Shown piece by piece: positions 1 through 5,087 of a DNA stretch of 5,087 nt. The DNA lies in NCBI GenBank assembly GCA_001940645.1, contig MDVS01000090.1:1-5087 (forward strand), in the 5' to 3' direction. A program made the translations under genes and the position numbers. The first letter of the stretch is position 1. Each line of letters begins with the position of its first letter. This DNA comes from Candidatus Heimdallarchaeota archaeon LC_3 (lineage in GTDB: Archaea; Asgardarchaeota; Heimdallarchaeia; Hodarchaeales; LC-3). The notes beneath the pieces are model-generated. The model searched no databases. It was not told the origin of the DNA and saw nothing but the letters and a program-made list of their open reading frames with translations.

Positions 1-566
1 ACGTTTGCAAGTTTTTTGATTTTGATTAGCAGTAAGGATCGTTCTATTGGCTTTGATTGAATCATGTTTACATAATTGCAGTACTCTCGATGTCCTATAA
101 GATCGCTAAATTGTTCATCTGTTAAGGCAATAGTTGGGATGCTTATATTTTCAAGATTCATATGGAGGAGACTTTCACAAATAAATTGATAGATTATTTT
201 TAGTTCTTCAAAAGAGAATGAGAAGAATAGCTTAATTATTTCCGTATTGATAATATTAATCTCTTTAACTTTCTCATAGATCAGCTCAAATTTTCCCATG
301 TCATCTCTAAAAATGAATTCAGGATAAGAATGTGAACGGACAAAGGTCCGATATTGAGCTTCAAAATGCTTGAAAATAAATCTGAATAGTTCCTTTTGTT
401 CAATTCTGACCCATAAATCTGCATACTGAGTAGTTATTCTGCTTGTTTCTTTATTGAACTCCTCCAAATCAGTTATTAATCTGATATATGTCGTGATACT
501 TTCTGCATAATGATGATAATAGTGGAATAGAGAAAGTTGTCTTCTTTCACCTCTAAATTTTTTTTG
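1..566 (-). CDS. Partial open frame, charged soluble domain, probably the cytoplasmic part of an interrupted membrane protein
   Basis: No family was recognised. The minus strand is open for 188 codons from just after the TAA at 569-567 to the window edge, which is very unlikely by chance in DNA this AT-rich. The product is charged and probably helical, with stretches such as FEELKIIYQFICE, and has no obvious membrane segment or catalytic motif. The frame is the same as that of the membrane protein directly upstream. The coding-like sequence begins at once after the TAA (QKKFRGERRQLSLF), but the first possible starts are a TTG at 467 and an ATG at 299, neither with a convincing ribosome-binding site. 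The simplest reading is that this is the downstream part of one gene cut by a nonsense mutation or a sequence error. A separate gene with a weak start is the alternative. The C-terminus lies outside the window. Confidence 0.55.
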
Positions 567-1037
567 TTATTTATTGATTCCTTTAATCATTAATTCTTCT
601 TTTTCTAGATCAAAATTTGCATAATCTTCCCTTATCCCCCAGATCAGTATTATTCCAATGATAAAAATAGAAATAACAAGTGCAATAATTAAAAGGATTA
701 TAAAAATATCTACAAAAGGAATAAGATCTCTGAAAGGATTTTGTGTTCTTATTGGTTGGTCTATGAGTTCCCCAATTTCTAGTCCTAAAAGAATAAATTC
801 TTCATCTATTATCTCTAGCGAATCTCTTACGATGTAGTTAAAAGATACACTAGTATTAAAATAACTGAATGTAATGTTAGATAAATTGATGACTTCGATT
901 TCTTGAAACTCTGAATTTTCTGAACCAATCGGATAATCTGATTGATAAACTATTTGGCTATCTAATGTGGAGGAATTTCTAAAAAAATCTGAAGTGTTTT
1001 TTTGATACGCAACAGAATAAGATATAAAGAATTCCAT
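567..1037 (-). CDS. Single-pass membrane protein with sequon-rich outer domain (hypothetical, probably 5'-truncated)
   Basis: The first ATG in this frame gives 156 residues of unknown family. Residues 1-100 form a hydrophilic, aromatic- and serine-rich region with five N-x-S/T sequons at N14, N21, N51, N54 and N61, as expected of a surface-exposed archaeal glycoprotein domain. A strong hydrophobic helix spans about residues 105-135, followed by a short charged tail (REDYANFDLEKEE). This suggests the N-terminal part is outside and the C-terminus inside. No signal peptide is present at this ATG. The same frame is open for another 65 codons upstream with coding-like composition, so the ATG at 1037 is probably internal. 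The frame also continues open past the TAA at 569-567. A role as a receptor or sensor would fit this topology, but nothing in the sequence proves it. Confidence 0.55.
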   Translation of the reverse strand: MEFFISYSVAYQKNTSDFFRNSSTLDSQIVYQSDYPIGSENSEFQEIEVINLSNITFSYFNTSVSFNYIVRDSLEIIDEEFILLGLEIGELIDQPIRTQNPFRDLIPFVDIFIILLIIALVISIFIIGIILIWGIREDYANFDLEKEELMIKGINK

Positions 1038-1232
1038 TGAATAGAAAGAGTGTCTATCTTTGTCTTGACTCCAATATTTTAAATCTAAGACTAATTTATT
1101 ATCTTTGACGTTAAGACAAGTTCGGAGAAAATTATCAAATGATGCAACTTTCTCATCTGCGTAATTTTTTCCACATCTTTGATATGAATTATTTTCACTG
1201 ACAGAAAATGAGTTTGTCGAACAGCTAAGAGT
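1038..1232 (-). pseudogene. Start-less 5' extension of the membrane-protein frame
   Basis: Upstream of the ATG at 1037 the frame stays open for 65 codons, back to a TGA at 1235-1233. The translation reads like real protein, for example KYWSQDKDRHSFYSMEFF across the supposed start, and it includes a further NNS sequon. It contains no ATG, GTG or TTG codon. The true gene start must therefore have lain further upstream, where the polymerase fragment now begins on the other strand. This is the main sign that the membrane-protein gene has lost its 5' end. A purely random open stretch of this length would be expected well under one time in a hundred at this base composition, by my estimate. Confidence 0.5.
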
Positions 1233-1242
1233 TCAATAGAAC
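1205..1242. other. Probable rearrangement breakpoint between two 5'-truncated genes
   Basis: The polymerase frame on the plus strand is open from 1212, after a TGA at 1209-1211. The membrane-protein frame on the minus strand is open from 1232, after a TGA at 1235-1233. Each open frame therefore ends inside the other's first bases, and neither has its expected 5' part. A small perfect inverted repeat, GTTC-AATA-GAAC, lies at 1231-1242. It is short enough to be chance. No transposase, long repeat or target-site duplication is visible. Confidence 0.45.
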
Positions 1243-1256
1243 GAGGCAATTCTTTT

Positions 1257-2210
1257 ATGTCTTATGGTGGTCATTTCTATAAGGAGACCTCTTTTCATTT
1301 GTATGCTGGCCGTCACCACTTTGATATGCGTAACTCCTTTACATGGTCTGATGGAGGATTCGCTGGAATCGTAGAATTAGCACGCTTATCCTGTATGACT
1401 CCCCAATCCTGCTGTCGAGGATCAATAGGAACTTTGCTTACTGGTATGCAAATCCTTGAAGCACTACAAACAGATATCTTGATACCTGGAAAAAAAGCGG
1501 GAGTGGAAAATTTCCGAACAGGAACTTCACTTCTTAATGCTGATCGTGGAGGGTTTATTGTTTCTCCAAGAGTTGGATTACACTTCAATGTCCTCGAAGT
1601 AGACTTTTTATCTATGTTTCCCACTATCATGGTCAATTTTAATGTTAGTCCTGAAGCCATGAACTGTTATTGTTGTGCAGACGGATCAGGATTACCAGTA
1701 CCTAATACTGAATATTATACTTGTACGAAAAAGAAAGGATTGATTCCGAAAGTCTTAGAACAAATACTAAAAAGACGTATTTACTATAAACAACGCAAAA
1801 AAGAGGATCCCAAGTATGACCAACTTCAAAAAGCGCTTAAATGGATTTTAGTTACGAGTTTTGGTTATTTAGGTTATAGGAACGCTCGTTGGGGAAGAAT
1901 AGATGCCCACGAAACAATAAACGCTTATGCAAGGGAAAAAATACTTAATATTGTTGATTTAGCTGAAGAAAATAATCTGGAATGTATAGCAGGAATAGTC
2001 GATTCATTATGGATGAAATTTCAATCAGAAAGCCCTATTGACGATTTTATGCCAGCCTTCATGACGATGAAAGGTGCAGAAATAACAGACCTGCCTATAT
2101 CTGTTGAAGGGTGTATTAGTGATCTTGAAGGTGTCGATGCTGATAAATCATCCTGCTCAGGTACTTTTGAAGATTATTTTGAAGAAGAAGATGGATTAGA
2201 AGATTTTTGA
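1257..2210 (+). CDS. polB: Truncated archaeal family B DNA polymerase (PolB2-like palm and fingers), probably inactive
   Basis: The 317 residues match the middle of an archaeal family B DNA polymerase. Motif A is at about 114-125 (LEVDFLSMFPTI) with the first metal-binding Asp D116. A cysteine-rich loop follows (C137, C139, C140, C156), then the fingers with KRRIYYKQR near 172-180. Motif B is at 195-203 (KWILVTSFG) in place of Kx3NSxYG. Motif C is at 245-250 (AGIVDS) in place of YGDTDS, so D249 is kept but the first catalytic Asp is Ile247. Such changes recall the PolB2 group described as inactivated polymerases. Exonuclease motifs I and II are absent because the N-terminal half is missing. 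The thumb is also missing after LPISVEG (about 279-285), replaced by an acidic tail. Homology seems to begin near base 1212, upstream of the first ATG. A GAGG at 1243-1246 could serve as a ribosome-binding site. With no internal stops, it is either a recent pseudogene or an expressed remnant. Confidence 0.8.
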   Translation: MSYGGHFYKETSFHLYAGRHHFDMRNSFTWSDGGFAGIVELARLSCMTPQSCCRGSIGTLLTGMQILEALQTDILIPGKKAGVENFRTGTSLLNADRGGFIVSPRVGLHFNVLEVDFLSMFPTIMVNFNVSPEAMNCYCCADGSGLPVPNTEYYTCTKKKGLIPKVLEQILKRRIYYKQRKKEDPKYDQLQKALKWILVTSFGYLGYRNARWGRIDAHETINAYAREKILNIVDLAEENNLECIAGIVDSLWMKFQSESPIDDFMPAFMTMKGAEITDLPISVEGCISDLEGVDADKSSCSGTFEDYFEEEDGLEDF

Positions 2211-2223
2211 TTGAAAATAGGAG
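2211..2223. other. Short convergent intergenic gap
   Basis: Only 13 bases separate the TGA of the polymerase fragment (2208-2210) from the TAA of the helicase (2226-2224, minus strand). A weak stem, AGGA at 2219-2222 with TCCT at 2230-2233, spans the gap. Any terminators must lie inside the opposing gene, so the two transcripts probably overlap at their 3' ends. Confidence 0.5.
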
Positions 2224-4821
2224 TTAAGATCCTGTATTATTATTAAAGAATAAGACTGGGACTTTTTTTAGTTCTGTGGTACGTGCCGTATTCTCATCTT
2301 CTGTAATAAAATATCCCTTAATTTTTGCAGTCAATTCTATTAAAGTATGATCAACGAAATGGGCATCACCACTCCTCTGCTTCCCTAGATCTTGAACAGT
2401 TTTTTCTGGTTCAATTTTTAATTGTTTATCATTTAATTCCCTTTCTAAAAAGGTCAATTCCCGAAATCCATTTTTTCCTTGTTCTTTCTGACCTGCTTTT
2501 TTCTCTAAGCTCCTCAATTCAGCGAGTGTCCATCCTGATACGTAATAGTTTAAATCAATAGGAATTTCTTCCGTTGTGAGTTTAGAAAACATTTGATTTA
2601 CTAAACAACAGGTATCAATAATGCAATATCTGTTTTCTCGGATCAGTGTTGTGAAACTATTCACTGAATCACATTCCAAACAATGAAATGATCCAAATTC
2701 ATTCAATTCAACAAAAATATAACTATATTCACAATCAGGACATCTCAATAAAAGATGTTGATTATAATTATCCATTTCAGCATTATTTCTGATTTTATGG
2801 GCACGTGATGAACCAATCTTAATATTCTTGACTTTTACATCTGCAATATCACTTATTTTAGCATTAATGAGCTTGTTGAGAGAATCAAACTTATTTGCTA
2901 GAGCTTTTGCTCTCTCATGCTTAACATCAGGAATAAATGAAAACTCTACTTCTTTTTCAGAGAGTCCAAATCTCAATTGATTCGGAATTTTTTCTAACTT
3001 TGATATATCAGCTTCAACTATGTGAAACATTGAAGGATGAAGCGCAATCGATTCAATCCACTTTGCAATACTTATTACTATTTGTTCAATTGAATTAGGA
3101 TACACTCCAAAATACTCACTACATTCGTCAATGGATTTTCCTTGGGTTAAAGACCATAATATTATAATTCCTACTTCTCTCATTGTCCAATGATCGGGAT
3201 TATAAATTTCTCCTGTCTCGTTAATTGTCTTTTTTGCTACATCAACTGAATCTTTTTGTCTTACACTAGGTCTGAAATCATTATACAGATTATCTAAGAA
3301 AATCTCAAAAAATTCAAAGCTTCCAATTCCTACCATACCTATTTTGGAGTTCGACAAATTAAATGCTTCATCTGGTTGAAGTTGGAAGTTTATACATAAA
3401 GAACCAAATTCACTTATAATAAATTTACCATTATCAATTTCTAAAGCATTTATTCGCTCTAGTTCGTTTATTGCAAGATTTATTGGATGTCTTGTACCTA
3501 AAAGCTGTTCCAAGGAAGTACCGAATTTTTTAGCCACTTGTTTTGCTCTAACTCTTCTTGGCCTTTCGTATGTGTGATGTTTTAGTTCTTCTATTACCTC
3601 TTCTGTACCAATTAATCCTGTACTGATCATATTTAACAAAGGTAATAAAGCGGACGTACTGTCTAAATGAGATATTATTCGACCTTGATCTTTAAGCAGT
3701 TGCTGATAAAATTCAATATTTTTATCATCGGATATTAACATTTTGGCATAACCTATATTTGTTTTAGATTTACCGGGTCTTCCTGCTCTTCCTATCATCT
3801 GTCTTAAGTCAATTGAAGTAATTGACTTTCCTCCAATCATTTTGTCAGCTATTATTATTTGATCCGCTGGTAAATTGACCCCCATCATTAGCGTTGGTGT
3901 TGCTACAATTGCTTTTGCTAAATCATTTTCAAAGGCTTTTATTACAAGATCTTTTTGTTTTTCTCTTATTTTTGAGTGATGATATGGGAATCCAGCCTCA
4001 AAACATTTAATCCATTTCAAATCAGCTTTACTTTTCCATTTTTCCCTCATTTTAGAATTAATAAGCTGTTTCAATTGTGCTAATTTTTTGTCCTCCAATT
4101 TGACATTCTCAGCAAGGAATAGTGATGATGATTCCGTCCAGTCGAGTTTCCCTCTAAAAACAATTGTTTGCTCTTGAAATAAATCAATTAAAGATGTTAA
4201 GGCCTCATTTAGTTTTCCCTTTGTATTAATAATCTCTTCCCTTATTTGAATTAACCTAAAATCTTCAATTAATTCTAAATCGGCATCAATCCAATCTTTG
4301 ATTTTGGTTCTTTCCCCCATCGTAGCTGATAAGGCAATGACTTGGTTTGCTGACATTAATAAGAGACTAATTGATAATTCAAACTTTGGTCCCCTAAATT
4401 TTGATCCTACTAGGTGTATTTCATCGATAATTAATAGATTTATACTAAATAGATACTCATTTATTAATGTTAATTGATTGAAAAGACTTTCTGGTGTTGT
4501 CACTAACAGATTTTTACTATATTCTCTTATAGTTTTGTAATTACTGCTTATATTGACTCCCATATCTTTGAATTGTTTTCTTAAGGTGCTTATGTGTTCA
4601 TTAACTAATTGATTCAATGGAGTGACGAAAAGAACAAATGTGTCTGAATTTTTGAATATTTCTATTGCCATTTTTACTGCAATTAATGTTTTCCCACTAG
4701 AAGTCGGAGCTTCTATCATAATTCTATTTTTTCCCACGATTGATTTCAAAGCACGTTTTTGCCAATCGTGTAATTTAAATCCAATTTTCGTTTCAAATTC
4801 TTTGATGTCCACCATAATCAC
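2224..4821 (-). CDS. Hel308/Ski2-like superfamily 2 helicase fused to a zinc ribbon and a PIN nuclease domain
   Basis: The predicted 865-residue protein starts with a two-lobe helicase core. It has a Q-like HDWQ at 18-21, Walker A APTSSGKT at 38-45, VTTPES at 107-112, DEIH at 133-136, SAT at 165-167, motif V TPTLMMGVNLP at 308-318 and motif VI QMIGRAGRPG at 341-350. A winged-helix-like region (about 420-480), a helical part and a helix-hairpin-helix-like stretch (about 632-676) resemble the Hel308 layout. Four cysteines (C694, C697, C714, C717) form a zinc ribbon. Residues 731-860 look like a PIN nuclease with all four expected acids: D736, E768, D819 and D842, plus D824. The expected role is ATP-driven unwinding of RNA or DNA coupled to metal-dependent cleavage. 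The start could be GTG at 4821, ATG at 4815 or GTG at 4812. It lies convergent to the polymerase fragment and no operon partner is certain. Confidence 0.9.
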   Translation of the reverse strand: MIMVDIKEFETKIGFKLHDWQKRALKSIVGKNRIMIEAPTSSGKTLIAVKMAIEIFKNSDTFVLFVTPLNQLVNEHISTLRKQFKDMGVNISSNYKTIREYSKNLLVTTPESLFNQLTLINEYLFSINLLIIDEIHLVGSKFRGPKFELSISLLLMSANQVIALSATMGERTKIKDWIDADLELIEDFRLIQIREEIINTKGKLNEALTSLIDLFQEQTIVFRGKLDWTESSSLFLAENVKLEDKKLAQLKQLINSKMREKWKSKADLKWIKCFEAGFPYHHSKIREKQKDLVIKAFENDLAKAIVATPTLMMGVNLPADQIIIADKMIGGKSITSIDLRQMIGRAGRPGKSKTNIGYAKMLISDDKNIEFYQQLLKDQGRIISHLDSTSALLPLLNMISTGLIGTEEVIEELKHHTYERPRRVRAKQVAKKFGTSLEQLLGTRHPINLAINELERINALEIDNGKFIISEFGSLCINFQLQPDEAFNLSNSKIGMVGIGSFEFFEIFLDNLYNDFRPSVRQKDSVDVAKKTINETGEIYNPDHWTMREVGIIILWSLTQGKSIDECSEYFGVYPNSIEQIVISIAKWIESIALHPSMFHIVEADISKLEKIPNQLRFGLSEKEVEFSFIPDVKHERAKALANKFDSLNKLINAKISDIADVKVKNIKIGSSRAHKIRNNAEMDNYNQHLLLRCPDCEYSYIFVELNEFGSFHCLECDSVNSFTTLIRENRYCIIDTCCLVNQMFSKLTTEEIPIDLNYYVSGWTLAELRSLEKKAGQKEQGKNGFRELTFLERELNDKQLKIEPEKTVQDLGKQRSGDAHFVDHTLIELTAKIKGYFITEDENTARTTELKKVPVLFFNNNTGS
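2263..2269 (+). terminator. Possible oligo-T terminator for the polymerase fragment
   Basis: A run of seven T on the plus strand lies 53 bases after the polymerase stop, inside the 3' end of the helicase gene. Archaeal transcription often ends at such T-runs. It is also simply the complement of lysine codons in the PIN domain (LKKVPV), so this call is weak. Confidence 0.22.
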
Positions 4822-4822
4822 C
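4817..4822 (-). promoter_or_regulatory. Shine-Dalgarno motif GGTGAT that bears on the helicase start
   Basis: GGTGAT matches the archaeal anti-SD complement. The GTG at 4821 lies inside it, so that codon is unlikely to be the real start. The ATG at 4815 is only one base after the motif. The GTG at 4812 is five bases after it (four intervening) and would give a protein beginning at residue 4 of the longest form. I favour 4815 or 4812, with all helicase motifs unaffected. Confidence 0.4.
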
Positions 4823-4845
4823 TTTATTTATTCTTTTTAGGTCTT

Positions 4846-5043
4846 TTACATCTTAAAAATCCACATCTCTTCTGTTTTGTTATATTCTCTTTTCACAGGG
4901 GTGTTCAATATACTATTCATCAATTTTTGCAATATTTTAAAATTTGTTTTATCCTTTATACACCAATCTAGAAATAATCTGTTTGAAGATAAGAAGAAAT
5001 TTACCCCAAATTTTGTTAGTAAGATCCCTAATGTATTACTTAA
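4846..5043 (-). other. Weak 65-codon open frame upstream of the helicase; possible gene remnant
   Basis: The minus strand is open from 5043 to a TAA at 4848-4846, 25 bases before the helicase start. The translation has a protein-like look, with FLDWCIKDKTNFKILQKL in the middle and EEMWIFKM at the end, but it matches nothing I recognise. No ATG, GTG or TTG occurs in the first 37 codons. The only ATG that would give more than a few residues is at 4920 and makes 24 amino acids without an SD motif. Two stops lie close upstream (a TAA at 5046-5044 and a TAG). It may be the decayed 3' end of a gene that once preceded the helicase, or chance. Confidence 0.25.
4852..4860 (-). promoter_or_regulatory. 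Possible TATA box of the helicase gene
   Basis: ATTTTTAAG on the minus strand is TATA-like. With the usual 25-27 base spacing, transcription would begin near 4829, leaving a short leader that contains the GGTGAT motif. In a region this AT-rich such matches are common, and no clear BRE precedes it. Confidence 0.22.
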
Positions 5044-5087
5044 TTAATGACGATTTTGCTATTTTTCATGATTTTTTTTACAATTTA
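5031..5087 (+). CDS. Possible start of a plus-strand gene running off the window
   Basis: An ATG at 5031 opens 19 codons to the window edge, and the frame is already open from 4941. The product so far (MYYLINDDFAIFHDFFYNL) is hydrophobic and aromatic, which AT-rich non-coding DNA also gives. There is no SD motif. It overlaps the weak minus-strand open frame, so at most one of the two is real. Confidence 0.15.
   Translation, partial: MYYLINDDFAIFHDFFYNL

Noticed and set aside
542..552. GTG start at about 552 on the minus strand for a separate downstream gene
   Set aside because: It lies in a different frame from the long open stretch and stops after fewer than 30 codons.
1180..1239. Possible frameshifted continuation of the polymerase exonuclease domain (ENEFVEQLRV in another frame)
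   Set aside because: The stretch is too short, lacks the D-x-F-D type exonuclease motif, and the minus strand is better explained as coding here.
1231..1242. Inverted repeat GTTC-AATA-GAAC as a recombination or attachment site
   Set aside because: A four-base stem is expected by chance, and no second copy or integrase is visible.
1313..1660. Minus-strand open frame of 115 codons
   Set aside because: It lies opposite the polymerase motifs, which are clearly conserved, and its own translation resembles no protein.
2325..2561. Plus-strand open frame of 78 codons
   Set aside because: It is antisense to the PIN domain, whose acidic residues and fold pattern are convincing.
1257..4821. Polymerase and helicase as a joint replication or repair operon
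   Set aside because: The two genes are convergent and the polymerase is truncated, so their closeness need not be functional.
4622..4840. Plus-strand open frame of 72 codons
   Set aside because: It is antisense to the Walker A region and start of the helicase.
1..5087. tRNA, rRNA, CRISPR array, insertion-sequence ends or long repeats
   Set aside because: No cloverleaf, regular direct repeats, transposase motifs or paired terminal repeats were found on either strand by eye.

Overview
This 5,087-base, AT-rich window most likely comes from an archaeon, perhaps of the Asgard superphylum. The reasons are an archaeal-type family B DNA polymerase segment, a Hel308/Ski2-like helicase, a GGTGAT ribosome-binding motif, and lysine-, isoleucine-, asparagine- and glutamate-rich proteins. 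The assignment to Asgard is a guess from style and composition. No rRNA, tRNA, CRISPR array or recognisable insertion sequence was seen.

Layout from left to right. (1) Bases 1-1232, minus strand: one reading frame runs from base 1232 to the left edge, broken only by a single TAA at 569-567. It encodes an outside domain rich in N-glycosylation sequons, one membrane helix and a charged, probably helical cytoplasmic part. It has no start codon in its first 65 codons. It therefore looks like a membrane-protein gene that has lost its 5' end and carries an in-frame stop. (2) Bases 1257-2210, plus strand: the palm and fingers of an archaeal family B DNA polymerase of the PolB2-like, probably inactivated kind. 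The exonuclease half and the thumb are missing, and the first Asp of motif C is replaced by Ile. (3) Bases 2224-4821, minus strand: an intact large protein joining a Hel308/Ski2-like helicase, winged-helix and helix-hairpin-helix-like regions, a four-cysteine zinc ribbon and a C-terminal PIN nuclease. (4) Bases 4822-5087: the upstream region of the helicase, with a possible promoter, an SD motif and two weak open frames.

The polymerase fragment and the membrane-protein frame point away from each other, and both lose their 5' ends within about 30 bases around 1205-1235. This suggests a rearrangement breakpoint, or a chimeric assembly join. The polymerase fragment and the helicase converge with 13 bases between their stops, so they are not an operon. 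The part most likely to be a new system is the helicase-zinc ribbon-PIN protein, which would put unwinding, substrate recognition and cleavage in one chain. Its substrate, RNA or DNA, cannot be told from sequence alone.
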